In this document: in pieces, positions 1 through 13,500 of the stretch
Layout: each line of letters starts with the position of its first letter
Numbering within the stretch: position 1 is the first letter of the stretch
Assembly (NCBI RefSeq): GCF_963678635.1
Contig: NW_026971298.1
Location: 1-40,795 of the forward strand
Direction of reading: 5' to 3'
From: Symsagittifera roscoffensis
Lineage: Eukaryota; Xenacoelomorpha; Acoela; Convolutidae
DNA length: 40,795 nucleotides
Notes under the pieces: generated by a model
Database searches by the model: none
What the model saw: the letters and a program-made list of their open reading frames with translations, nothing else
Told to the model about the DNA's origin: nothing
Program-made: the position numbers and the translations under genes

Positions 1-1
1 G

Positions 2-106
2 GAAAAGACTCTTTGTATGGCAGCAGAAGGAAGCTACTGTTGGTTAAGGGTGTATAATAGCGAAGATGCGTGGATTAGATATAATCATTGCCCTTCTCGA
101 AACTAA
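2..106 (+). CDS. Possible 3'-terminal exon of a small Cys-containing protein (partial)
   Basis: Frame 2 is open from the window edge to a TAA at 104-106, giving 34 residues. The composition (three Cys, three Trp/Tyr-rich clusters, ending in CPSRN) looks like real coding sequence and differs from the A/T-rich junk that follows at once. The gene would continue to the left of the window, so no start, domain or family can be assigned. An AATAAA-like motif near 284 could serve as polyadenylation signal. The stretch is short enough that chance openness cannot be excluded. The basis is composition only. Confidence 0.3.
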   Translation, partial: EKTLCMAAEGSYCWLRVYNSEDAWIRYNHCPSRN

Positions 107-759
107 CAACTTATTTTTTTACACTCCCCTTTAAAATGTTCCGTCCTCATACTTTTTTGTACATACCATTAGTTTCAAGTTCAATTCACATGATATTACA
201 AAGGAAAGTTTGAAAAATTACCTTGATGAGCGTCAAATTGATTCTGAATGAGCCATAAGATTCATCATCATATCCAAAAAAAACAATAAAAAACACAAAA
301 AATCTGCTAGTTACCTTCTTGCGTTTTGGAAAAGTTATCAAACGGGAGGCTTAGAAACAATGAAAAATTAACTCGTCTTCATTATGCATTTTTAAATTAA
401 TCACAATTGATATGGAGAATCCGTATACATTTTTTCTGATTTGGAAAAAAAATGGTTGATAAAAAAAGGACCAAAAAAGGACCAAACAGTTTAAATGCTT
501 AATCAATTGTTAACAAAAAAGAGAAAAAGACTGATGGAAAATATAAACAAAAGGCTGAAAACTATTTTTGCATAATCAGCCTTTTACTAGAACGAAAAAA
601 AATGACAGGCAACAAAAAAACAGGTTACAAAAAAAATGCATTGATTGGAAATCTTTCTTGTGATTAATGCACTCCCACAGAAAATGCGGTATTCTTGAAT
701 CATTTGACAATTATACAAGAGTTTTAGATTTTTTGAAAGTTTAAAAACATATATATTCA
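107..759. other. Non-coding AT-rich spacer with a short hairpin
   Basis: No coding frame is supported here. The stretch has many A and T runs. A 10-bp inverted repeat (AAAAGGCTGA at 549-558 against TCAGCCTTTT at 576-585) forms a small stem with a 17-base loop. A tandem repetition of AAAAAAGGACCA-like words lies near 463-485. It runs directly into the satellite array at about 760. Confidence 0.5.
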
Positions 760-3700
760 ATTTTTTCGAATCAAAGGAACGATAAACATTTGGAACAACA
801 CTATCAATTTTTGCCACCTTTCAAAAAATGAATCCCGACAAGTATGTCCATGCCAAAAAATTTCAGTGTTTGAAGTTGAAAATTTTTTTTCAATCAAAGT
901 AGGGAAATGTATGTGAAAGAAGAATATCAAATTTTGTACCCCTTCAGGAAATGTATCCCGACAGCAACTTCCATTTCAAAAAGTTTCAGTGCTTGAAACT
1001 GAAAACACTATATTTTCATTCGAAGGAGAGAAATGTATGTGAAAAAAGGACATCAATTTTTGCCCCCTTTCAAAAATGTATCCCGACAAGTAGTTCGATT
1101 TCAAAAAGATTCAGTGTTTGAAACTGAACACACTATTTCCATTCAAAGGAACGAAATGTATGCAAAAGAAGACTATCAACTTTTGTCACCTTCTTAAAAA
1201 TGTATCCCGACATAAACCTCCAGTCAAAAAAATTTCAGTATTTAAAATTGAATAGACTTTTCTCAATCAAAGGAACGAAAATTATGTGAAAGAAGACTAT
1301 CATTTATTGTCATCTTTCAAAAATTGGATCCCATCAAGTACTTCAATGCCAAAAAATTTCAGTGTTTGTAATTGAATACACTTCTTTTAGTCAAAGGAAG
1401 GAAATGTATGTGGAAGAAGACTTTCAATTCTTGTCACATTTTGAAAAATGTATCCCGGCAAATACTTCCATGTCAAAAGACTTCAGTGTTTCAAAATGAA
1501 TACAATTTTTTCAATCAAAGGAACGAAAAGTATGTGAAATAAGACTATCAATTATTATCATCTTTCAAAAATTGGATCCCAGCAAGTACTTCAATGCCAA
1601 AAAATTTCAGTTTTTGTAATTGAATACACTTCTTTCAATCAAAGGAAGGAAATGTATGTGGAAGAAGACTATCAATTCTTGTCACATTTTTAAAAATGTA
1701 TCCCGACAAGTACTTCCTTGCCAAAAATTTTCAGTGTTTGAAAATGAATACAATTTTTTCAATCAAAGGAACGATAAATATTTGGAAGAACACCATCAAT
1801 TTTTGCCACCTTTCAAAAAATGTATCCCGACAAAAGTTTCAGTGTTTGAAATTGAATAAATTTTTTTCAATCGAAGTACGGAAATGTATGTGAAAGAAGC
1901 ATATCAATTTTTGCCTTCTTTCAAAAAATGTATCCCGACAAGTATTTCCATTTCAAAAAGTTTCAGTGTTTGAAACTGAACACACTATTTTCATTCAAAG
2001 GAACGAAATGTATTCGAAAGAAGATTATCAACTTTTGTTACCTTCTAAAAATTGTATACCGACGTAAACTTCCAGGCAAAAAATTTTCAGTGTTTAAAAT
2101 TGAATACACTTTTTTCAATCAAAGGAAAATTCTGTGAAAGAAGGCTATCAATTATTGTCATCTTTTGAAAATTGAATCCCAACAAGTACTTTTTTGCCGA
2201 AAAATTTCACTGTTTGTAATTGAATACTTTTCTTTCAATCAAAGGAAGGAATTGTATGTGAAAGAAGACATGTGACAAAATCATGTTTTAACATGTGCCA
2301 AAATCAGTTTTTGTCACATGTTAACAAATGTATCCCAAAAAGTACTTCCATAACAAAAGATTTCATTGTTTGAAATTGAAAATACTCATTTCAATCAAAG
2401 GAACGAAATGTATTTGGAAGAAGATTAACAATTTTGTCACCTTTTAAGAAAACTTATCCCGACAAAAACTCCCATGCCAAAAAGTCAATCAAAGGAAGGA
2501 AATGTATGTGAAAAAAGAATATCAATTTTTGCGCCCTTTCAAAAAACGTATCCCGACAAGTACTTCCATTTCAAAAAGTTTCAGTGTTTGAAACTGAACA
2601 CACTATTTTCACTCAAAGGAACGAAATGTATTTGAAAGAAGACTATCAATTTTTGTCACCTTTTACAAATGGAATCCCGACATAAACTTCCAGTCAAAAA
2701 CATTTTAGTGTTTAAAATTGAATACACTTTTTTCAATCATAGGAACGAAAAGTATGTGGAAGAAGAATTTCAATTTTTGTCACCTTTTAAAAATTGGATC
2801 CAAACAAATACTTCCATGCCAAAAAATTTCAGTGTTTGAAAATGAATGCACTCATTTCAATCAAAATAAGGAAATATATATGAAAGAAGATTATCAATTT
2901 TGTCACCTTTTAAAAAAGTTCCTCCACGCCAAAAAATTTCAGTTTTTGAAATTTGAAAATATTTTTTTTCAATCAAAGGAACGAAATGTATGAGGAAGAA
3001 AACTATCAATTTTGGTCACCTTTTAAAAAATGTATTCCGACAAAAAGTTCCCTGCCAAAAAGTTTCAGTGTTTGAAATTTCACACACTATTTTCATCTAA
3101 AGGAAGTATGAAAACAAAGTATGATTACCAATCAATTGTTTTCACCTTTTAAAAATGGGTTCCGACAAGTACTTCCATGCCAAAAAGTTCAGTGTTTGAA
3201 ATTGAATATACTTTTTTTCAACCAAAGGAACGAAATATATGAAGAAGACTATCAATTTTTGACACCTTTCAAAAAATGTATCACGACAACTATTTGCATT
3301 TTAAAAATTTCAGTGTTTGAAACTGGATACACTTTTTTCAATCAAAAGGACGAAATGTATGTGAAAGAAGGCTATCAATATTTGTCACCTTTCAAAAAAT
3401 GTATTGCGACAAAAAACTTCCATGCCAAAAAGTTTCAGTGTTTGAAGTTTCATACACTTTTTTCAACCAATGGAAATAAATGTATGGGAAAACAAAGTAT
3501 GACTATCAATTTTTGTCACCTTTTGAAAAATGTATCCCAACAAAAACTTCCATGCCAAAAAGTTTCAGTTTTTGAAATTGAATACAAATTTTTCAACCAT
3601 TGGAAGTAAATGTATGGAAAAATAAAGTATGACTATCAATTTTTGGCACCTTTTAAAATATGGATTCCGACAAGTACTTCCGTGCCAAACAATTTTATTT

Positions 3701-4679
3701 TTTTTTTCAAAGGAACGAACTGTATGTCGAAGAAGACTATCAATTTTTGCCAACTTTCAAAAAACAAATTTATCCAGGTAAAAACTTCCATACCAAGAAT
3801 TCAGTGTTTGAATTTGAATACACTCCTTTCAACCAAAGGAAGGAAATATATGTGAAAGAAGACTATCAACTTTGTCACCTTTTAAAAAAGTATACCGACA
3901 AGTACTTCCACACCAAAAAATTTCAGTTTTTGAAATTTGAAAAAAAAAAGTTTTCAATCAAAGGAACGAATTGTATGAGGAAGAAAACTATCAATTTTTG
4001 CCACCTTTCAAAAAAGGTATTCCGAGAAAAACTTCCATGCCAAAAAGTTTCAGTTTTTGAAATTTCATACACTTTTTTCAACTAAAGGAAGTAAGTGTAT
4101 GGGAAAACAAAGTAAGACTACCAATTTTTGTCACCTTGTAAAAAATGTATCCCATCAAAAACTTCCATGCCAAAAAGTTTCAGTGTTTGAAACTGAATAC
4201 AATTTTTTCAACCAATGGAAGTAAATGTAAATACACTTTTTTCAATTAAACGAAGGAAATGTATGTGAAAGAAGAACACCAAAAATGGATTCCGACAAGT
4301 ACTTCCATGCCAAAAAATTCAGTGTTTGAAACTGAATACACTTTTTTCAATCAAAATAAAGAAATGTATGTGAAAGAAGACTATCAATATTTGTCACCTT
4401 TCAAAAAATGTATCCCGACAAAAACTTCAATGCCAAAAAGTTTCAGTGTTTAAAACTGAAAACAATTTTTTCAACCAATGGAAGTAAATGTATGAAAAAA
4501 CAAAGTATGACTATCAATTTTTGTCGCCTTGTAAAAAATGTATCCCATCAAAAACTTCCATGCCAAAAAGTTTCAGTGTTTGAAACTGAATACAATTTTT
4601 TCAACCAATGGAAGTAAATGTAAATACACTTTTTTCAATTAAACGAAGGAAATGTATGTGAAAGAAGAACACCAAAAAT

Positions 4680-6060
4680 GTATCCCGACAAGTAAATCCA
4701 TGCCAAAAAACTCAAGTGTTTGAAATTAGATATTCTTTTTTCCATCAAAGGAACGAAATGTATTTGAAAGAAGACTATCATTTATTGTCTCCTTTTAAAA
4801 ATTGTATCCCCACAAGTACTTCAGTGCCAAAAGCTTTCAGCGTTTGAAATTGAATACACTTTTTTCAATCAAAAAAAGGAAATGATTGTGGAAGAAGGCT
4901 ATCAATTTTTGAAACCTTTCATAAAAATTTATCCCGACAAAAACTTACATGCGAAAAAAATTCAGCTCTGAAGTTGAATACACTTTCTTCAATCGAAGGA
5001 ACAAAAAGTATGAATTTTCGCCACCCTTCAAAAAACAATTTATCCAGGTAAAAATTTCCATGCCAAAAAGTTCAGTAATTGAAATTGATTATACTTCTTT
5101 CAATCAAAGGAACGAAATTAATGTGGAAGAAGACTATCAATTTTTGCCACTTTTTAAAAAGTGTATCCGGACAAAAACTTTCATGCCGAAAATTTTCTGT
5201 GTTTCAAATTGAATACACGTTTTGTCAATCGATGGAACAAAAATTACTGGAAGGAGACTATCAGTTTTTGCCACCTTTCAAAAAATGGATTCCGACAAGT
5301 ACTTCCATGCCAAAAACTTTCATTGTTTGAAGTTTAATACATTTTTTTAATCAAAGGAACGAACTGTATTTGGATGAAGAATATCAATTTTTGCCAACAT
5401 TCAAAAAACAAATTTATCAAGGTAAAAACTTCCATACCAAAAATTCAGTGTTTGAAATTGAATATACTTTTTTCAACCAAAGGAACGAAATATATATGTG
5501 GAAGAAGACTATCAATTTTTGCCACCTTTTAAAAAATGTATCCCCACAAAAATTTACATGCCAAAAAGTTTCGGCGTTTGAAATTGATTACACTTTCTTC
5601 AATCAAAGGAACAAAAAGGAAGAAGACTATCAATTTTTGCCACCTTTCAAAAAACAATTTATCCAGATAAATGGAAGTAAATGTATGGAAAAATAAAGTA
5701 TGACATTCAGTTTTTGTCACCTTGTAAAATATGGATTCCGACAAGTAATTCCATGCCACAAAATTTCAATTTTTTATTTCGAAGGAACGAACTGTATGTG
5801 GAAGAAGACTATCAATTTATGACACCTTTCAAAAAACAAATACATCCAGGTAAAAACTTCCATATCAAAAACTCAGTGTTTGAAATGAATATATTTTTTT
5901 TCAACAAAAGGAATAAAATATATGTGGAAGAAGACTATCATTTTTTGCCACCTTTCAAAAAGTGGATCCCGACAATTGTTTGCACTTTAAAAATTTCAGT
6001 GTTTGCAATAAATAAAATTTTTTCAAACAAAATGACGAAATGTATGTGAAAGAAGACTAT
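4680..6060 (+). repeat. Higher-order satellite block, copy 1
   Basis: This run of about eleven divergent monomers recurs in the same order about 1.73-1.76 kb downstream. Landmarks are the AACTCAAGTGT variant, the TTTTGTCAATCGATGGAAC variant near 5220, and the TATGGATTCCGACAAGTAATTCC variant near 5730. It has a ~30-bp extra piece near 5668-5698 (ATGGAAGTAAATGTATGG region) that copy 2 lacks. Confidence 0.75.
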
Positions 6061-6439
6061 CAATATTTGTCACCTTACAAAAAATGTATTCCGACAAAAA
6101 CTTCCATGCCAAAAAAATTCAATTTCTTCTTTCAAAGGAACGAAGTGTATGTGGAAGAAGACTATGAATTTTTGCCAATTTTCAAAAAACAAGTTTATCC
6201 AGGTAAAAACTTTCATAACAAAAAATCAGTGTTTGAAAAGAATATACTTTTTCCAATCAGAGGAACAAAATATATGTGGAAGAAGACTATCAATTTTTGC
6301 CACCTTTCAAAAAATGAATTCCGACAAGTACGTCCATGCCAAAAAATTTCAGTATTTGAGATTGAATACACTTTTTTCAATCAAACGAAGGAAAAGTATG
6401 TGAAAGAAGAACACCATTTTTTGTCAGTTTCCAAAAATG

Positions 6440-7800
6440 AATCCCGACAAGTAAAACCATGCCAAAAAACTCAAGTGTGTGAAATTAGATATTCTTTTTT
6501 CCATCAAAGGAACGAAATGTATTTGAAAGAAGACTATTATTTTTTGTCTCCTTTTAAAATTGTATCCCGACAAGTACTTCAGTGCCAAAAGCTTTCAGCG
6601 TTTGAAATTGAATACACTTTTTTCAATCAAAAGAAGGAAATGTTTGTGGAAGAAGGCTATCAATTTTTGAAACCTTTCATAAAAATGTATCCCGACAAAA
6701 ACTTACATGCCAAAAAATTTCAGTTATGAAGTTGAATACACTTTCTTCAATCAAAGGAACAAAAACTATGAATTTTCGCCACCTTTCAAAAAACAATTTA
6801 TCCAGGTAAAAACTTCCATGCCAAAAAATTCAGTAATTGAAATTGATTATACTTCTTTCAACCAAACGAACGAAATTAATGTGGAAGAAGACTATCAATT
6901 TTTGCCATTTTTTAAAAAAAGTATCCGGACAAAAACTGTAATGCCAAAAAATTTCAGTGTTTCAAATTGAATACACTTTTTGTCAATCGATGGAACGAAA
7001 ATTACTGGAAGGAGACTATCAGTTTTTGCCACCTTTAAAAAAATGGATTCCGACAAGTACTTCCATGCCAAAAACTTTCATTGTTTGAAGTTGAATACAA
7101 TTTTTTAATCAAAGGAACGAACTGTATGTGGAAGAAGAATATCAATTTTTGCCAACATTCAAAAAACAAATTTATCAAGGTAAAAACTTCCATACCAAAA
7201 ATTCAGTGTTTGAAGTTGAATATACTTTTTTCAACCAAAGGAACGAAATATATGTGGAAGAAGACTATCAATTTTTGCCACCTTTCAAAAAATGTATCCC
7301 CACAAAAATTTACATGCCAAAAAGTTTCGGCGTTTGAAATTGATTACACTTTCTTCAACCAAAGGAACAAAAAGGAAGAAGACTATCAATTTTTGCCACC
7401 TTTCAGAAAACAATTTATCCAAAATATGACTATCAGTTTTTGTCACCTTGTAAAATATGGATTCCGACAAGTAATTCCATGCCACAAAAATTCAATTTTT
7501 TATTTCAAAGGAACGAACTGTATGTGGAAGAAGACTATCAATTTATGACAACTTTCAAAAAACAAATTTATCCAGGTAAAAACTTCCATACCAAAAATTC
7601 AGTGTTTGAAATGAATATACTTTTTTCAACTAAAGGAACAAATTATATGTGGAAGAAGACTATCATTTTTTGCCACCTTTCAAAAAGTGAATCCCGACAA
7701 GTATTTGCATTTTAAAAATTTCAGTGTTTGCAATAAAGTAAATTTTTTTCTAGCAAAATGACGAAATGTATGTGAAAGAAGACTATCAATATTTGTCACC
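6440..7800 (+). repeat. Higher-order satellite block, copy 2
   Basis: Same monomer order as 4680-6060. The GTCAATCGATGGAAC landmark is at ~6980 and the CACCTTGTAAAATATGG landmark at 7444, against 5718 in copy 1. The two copies differ by scattered substitutions, so the duplication is not very recent. The first two or three units of the block occur a third time at about 9370-9650. Confidence 0.7.
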
Positions 7801-8689
7801 TTTCAAAAAATGTATTCCGCAAAAACTTCCATGCCAAAAAATTTCAGTGTTTGAAGTTTCATACACTTTTTTCAACCAATGGAAATAAATGTATTGGAAA
7901 ACAGAAAACAAAGTATGACTATCAATTTTCGTCACCTTTTAAAAAACGTATCCCGACAAAAACTTCCATGCCAAAAAGTTTCAGTGTTTGAAACTGAATA
8001 CAATGTTTTCAACCAATGGAAGTAAAGGAAGTAAATATATGGAAAAACAAAGTATGACTATCAATTTTTGTCACCTTGTAAGATATGGATTCAGACAAGT
8101 ACTTCCATGCCAAAAAATTACAATTCTTTATTTCAAAGGAGCGAACTGTATGTGGAAGAAGACTATCAATTTCTGCCACCTTTCAAAAACAAATTTATCC
8201 AGGTAAAAACTTCCATACCAAAAATTCAGTGTTTGAAATGAAAATTCTTTTTTCAAATAAAAGGAACAAAGTATATGTGGAAGAAGCCTATCACTTTTTG
8301 CCACCTTTCAAAAAATGTATCCCATCAAAAACTTCCATGCCAAAAAGTTTCAGTGTTTGAAACTGAATACAATTTTTTCAACCAATGGAAGTAAATGTAT
8401 GGTAAAACAAAGTATGACTATCAATTTTTGTCACCTTGTAAACTATGGATTCCGACAAGACTATCAATTTTTGTCTCCTTTTAAAAACTGTATCCCGACA
8501 AAAATTCCATGCCAAACAATTTCAGTGTTTGAATTTGAATACACTTTTTTCAATCAAAGGAAGGAAATGTTTGTGGAAGAAGACTATCAATTTTTGCCAC
8601 CTTTCATAAAAATGTATTCCGACAAGTACTTCCATGCCAAAAAGTTTCAGTGTTTAAAATTGAATACACTTTTTTCAATCAAAGGAGGG

Positions 8690-9203
8690 AAATGAATGTG
8701 AAAGATGTGTATGACTATCAATTTTTGTCATCTTTTGAAAAATGTTTCTCGACAAAAATTCCATGCCAAACAATTTCAATGTTTGAATTTGAATACACTT
8801 TTTTCGATCAAACGAAGGAAATGTTTGTGAAAGAAGACTATCAATTTTTGTCACCTTTCATAAAAATTTATCCCGACAAGTACTTCCCTACCAAAAAGTT
8901 CCAGTGTTTGGAATTGAAGCCACTTTTTTCAATCAAAGTAAGGAAATGAATGTGAAAAAAATGTATGACTATCAATTTTTGTCATCTTTTGAAAAATGTT
9001 TCTCGACAAAAATTCCATGCCAAACAATTTCAATGTTTGAATTTGAATACACTTTTTTCGATCAAACGAAGGAAATGTTTGTGAAAGAAGACTATCAATT
9101 TTTGTCACCTTTCATAAAAATTTATCCCGACAAGTACTTCCCTACCAAAAAATTCCAGTGTTTGGAATTGAAGCCACTTTTTTCAATCAAAGTAAGGAAA
9201 TGA
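8690..9203 (+). repeat. Near-identical tandem duplication of a 254-bp satellite dimer
   Basis: Two consecutive two-monomer segments, about 8690-8943 and 8944-9203, are almost base-for-base identical. Both carry the unusual TTTTTCGATCAAACGAAGG, CTTCCCTACCAAAAA and GGAATTGAAGCCACTT variants. The identity is much higher than between other neighbouring units, pointing to a recent unequal exchange or slippage event. Confidence 0.8.
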
Positions 9204-9780
9204 ATGTGAAAAAAATGTATGACTATCATTTTTTGTCACCTTTTAAAAATTTATCCCGACAAAATGTCCATGCCGAACAAGTTCAGTGTTTGAATTTGAT
9301 TACACTTTTTTCAATCAAAGGAAGGAAATGTATGTGAAAGAAGAACACAAATTTTTGTCAGTTTCCAAAAATGTATCCCGACAAGTAAATTCATGCCAAA
9401 AAACTCAAGTGTTTGAAATTAGATATTCTTTTTTCCATCAAAGGCTCGAAATGTATTTGAAAGAAGACTATCATTTTTTGTCTCTTTTTAAAAATTGTAT
9501 CCCGACAAGTACTTCAGTGCCAAAAGCTTTCAGCGTTTGAAATGGAATACACTTTTTTCAATCAAAGGAGGGAAATGTTTGTGGAAGCAGGCTATCAATT
9601 TTTGAAACCTTTCATAAAAATGTATCCGACAAGTACTTCCATGCCAAAAAGTTTCAGTGTGTGAAACTGAATACACTTTTTTCAATCAAAGGAGGGAAAT
9701 GAACGTGAAAGAAGTGTATGACTATAAATTTTTGTCACCTTTTAAAAAATAGATCCCGACAAAAGTTCCATGCCAAACAT

Positions 9781-10027
9781 TTTCAGTGTTTGAATTTGAA
9801 TACACTTCTTTCAATCAAAGGAAGGAAATACTTGTGGAAGAAGACTATGAGTTTTTGTCACCTTTCATATAAATGCATCCCGACAGGTACTTCCATGCCA
9901 AAAAGTTTCAGTGTTTGAAATTGGCATGGATACATTTTTATGAAAGGTGACAAAAACTCATAGTCTTCTTCCACAAATATTTCCTTCCTTTGATTGAAAA
10001 AAGTGTATTCAAATTCAAACACTGAAA
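9781..10027. repeat. Inverted satellite unit forming a ~100-bp-arm hairpin
   Basis: The right arm 9928-10027 is the reverse complement of the satellite unit at 9781-9880, with only a few mismatches. It reads GGATACATTTTTATGAAAGG, then ACAAAAACTCATAGTC, then TTTGATTGAAAAAAGTGTAT and so on. The spacer is 47 bp (9881-9927). It is the only clearly inverted unit I found in the array. Confidence 0.9.
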
Positions 10028-10559
10028 CTTCCATACCTTTGATTGTAAACTTCCTTTGATTCGAAATGAATGTGAAAGAAATGTATGACTATCAATTTTT
10101 GTCATCTTTTAAAAAATATATCCCGACAAAAATTCCATGCCAGACATTTTCAGTGTTTGAATTTGAATACACTTCTTTCAATCAAAGGAAGGAAATATTT
10201 GTGAAAGAAGACTATCAATTTTTGTCACCTTTCTTATCCGGACAAGTACTTCAGTGCCAAAAAGTTTCAGCGTTTGAAATAGAATACACTTTTTTTATTC
10301 AAAGAAAGGAAATGAATGTGAAAGAAATGTAGGATTATCAATTTTTTTCACCTTTTGAAAAATGTATCCCGACAAAAATTCCATGCCAAACAATTTCAGT
10401 ATTTGAATTTGAATACAATTTTTTCAATCAAAGGAAGGAAATGTTTGTGAAAGAAGACTATCAATTTTTGTTACCTTTCATAAAAATTTATCCCGACAAG
10501 TACTTCCATGCCAAAAAGTTTCAGTGTTTGAAATTGAACACACTTTTCTCAATCAAAGG

Positions 10560-13500
10560 AGGGAAATGAATGTGAAAGAAGTGTATGACTATCAATTTTT
10601 GTCACCTTTTAAAAAATGTATCTCGACAAAAATTCCATGCGAAACATTTCAGTGTCTGAAATTGAATACATTTTTTTCAATCAAAGGAAAGAAATGTTTG
10701 TGAAAGTAGCCTATCAATTTTTGTCAACTTTCATAAAATCGTATCCCGACAAGTACTTCAGTGCCAAAAAATTTCAGCGTTTGAAATGGAATACACTTTT
10801 TTCAATCAAAGGAAGGAAATGTATGTGGAAGAAGACTATCAATTCTTGTCACATTTTAAAAAATGTATTCCGACAAGTACTTCCATGCCAAAAAGTTTCA
10901 GTGTCTGAAAATGAAATTATTTTTGCAATCAAAGGAACGGTAAATATTTGGACAAACACTACCAATTTTAGCCACCTTTCAAAAAATGAATTCCGACAAG
11001 TTCGTCCATGCCAAAAAACTTCAGTATTTGAGATTGATTACACTTTTTCAATCAAACGAAGGAAATGTTTGTGAAAGAAGACTATCAATTTTTGTTACCT
11101 TTCATAAAAATGTATCCCAACAAGTACTTCCATGCCAAAAAGTTTCAGTGTTTGAAATTGAACGCACTTTTTTCAATCAAAGGAGGGAATAGAATGTGAA
11201 AGAATTGTATGACTATCATTTTTGTCACCTTTTAAAAAATGTATCCCGACAAAAATTCCATGCCAAACAATTTCAGTGTCTGAAATTGAATACATTTTTT
11301 TCAATCAAAGGAAGGAAATGTTTGTGAAAGTAGCCTATCAATTTTTGTCAACTTTCATAAAATCGTATCCCGACAAGTACTTCAGTGCCAAAAAATTTCA
11401 GCGTTTGAAATGGAATACACTTTTTTCAATCAAAGGATGGAAATGTATGTGGAAGAAGACTATCAATTCTTGTCACATTTTAAAAAATGTATTCCGACAA
11501 GTACTTCCATGCCAAAAAGTTTCAGTGTCTGAAAATGAACATATTTTTGCAATCAAAGGAACGGTAAATATTTGGACAAACACTACCAATTTTAGCCACC
11601 TTTCAAAAAATGAATTCCGACAAGTTCGTCCATGCCAAAAAACTTCAGTATTTGAGATTGATTACACTTTTTCAATCAAACGAAGGAAATGTTTGTGAAA
11701 GAAGATTATCAATTTTTGTTACCTTTCATAAAAATGTATCCCAACAAGTACTTCCATGCCAAAAAGTTTCAGTGTTTGAAATTGAACGCACTTTTTTCAA
11801 TCAAAGGAGGGAATAGAATGTGAAAGAATTGTATGACTATCATTTTTTGTCATCTTTCAAAAAATGAATTCCGACAAGTAAGTCCATGCTAAAAAGTTTC
11901 AGTATTTGAGATTGATTACACTTTTTCAATCAAACGAAGGAAATGTTTGTGAAAGAAGACTATCAATTTTTGTTACCTTTCATAAAAATGTATCCTGACA
12001 AGTACTTAAATGCCAAAAAATTTCAGTGTTTGAAATTGAACACACTTTTTTCAATCAAAGGAGGGAAATGAATGTGAAAGAAGTGTATGACTATCAATTT
12101 TTGTCACCTTTTAAAAAATGTATCCCGACAAAAATTCCATGCCAAACAATTTCAGTGTCTGAAATTGAATACATTTTTTTCAATCAAAGGAAGGAAATGT
12201 TTGTGAAAGTAGCCTATCAATTTTTGTCAACTTTCATAAAAATGTATCCCGACAAGTACTTCAGTGCCATTAAAGTTTCAGCGTTTGAAATGGAATACAC
12301 TTTTTTCAATCAAAGGAAGGAAATGTATGTGGAAGAAGACTATCAATTCTTGTCACATTTAAAAAAATGTATTCCGACAAGTACTTCCATGACAAAAAGT
12401 TTCAGTGTTTGAAATTGAATATATTTTTGCAATCAAAGGAATGGTAAATATTTGGACAAACACTACCAATTTTAGCCACCTTTCAAAAAATGAATTCCGA
12501 CAAGTACGTCCATGCCAAAAAATTTCAGTATTTGAGATTGATTACACTTTTTCAATCAAACGAAGGAAATGTTTGTGAAAGAAGACTATCAATTTTTGTT
12601 ACCTTTCATAAAAATGTATCCCGACAAGTACTTCCATGCCAAAAAGTTTCAGTGTTTGAAATTGAACACACTTTTTTCAATCAAAGGAGGGAAATGAATG
12701 TGGAAGAAGTGTATGACTATCAATTTTTGTCACCTTTTAAAAAATGTATCCCGACAAAAATTCCATGCCAAACAATTTCAGTGTCTGAAATTGAATACAT
12801 TTTTTTCAATCAAAGGAAGGAAATGTTTGTGAAAGAAGGCTATCTTTTTTGTCAACTTTCATAAAAATGTATCCCGACAAGTACTTCAGTGCCAAAAAAT
12901 TTCAGCGTTTGAAATGGAATACACTTTTTTCAATCAAAGGAAGGAAATGTATGTGGAAGAAGACTATCAATTCTTGTCACATTTTAAAAAATGTATCCCG
13001 ACAAGTACTTCCATGCCAAAAAAGTTTCAGTGTCTGAAAAAGAATATATTTTTTGCAATCAAAGCAACGGTAAATATTTGGACAAACGCGACCAATTTTA
13101 GCCACCTTTTAAAAAATGTATCCCGACAAAAATTCCATGCCAAACAATTTCAGTGTCTGAAATTGAATACATTTTTTTCAATCAAAGGAAGGAAATGTTT
13201 GTGAAAGAAGGCTATCAATTTTTGTCAACTTTCATAAAAATGTATCCCGACAAGTACTTCAGTGCCAAAAAGTTTCAGCGTTTGAAAAGGAATACACTTT
13301 TTCAGTCAAACGAAGCAAATGTTTGTGAAAGAAGACTATCAATTTTTGTCACCTTTTTAAAAATTTATCCCGATAAGTACTTCAGTGCCAAAAAGTTTCA
13401 GCGTTTGAAATAGAATACACTTTTTTTATTCAAAGGAAGGAAATGAATGTGAAAGAAATGTAGGACTATCAATTTTTTCACCTTTTGAAAAATGTATCCC

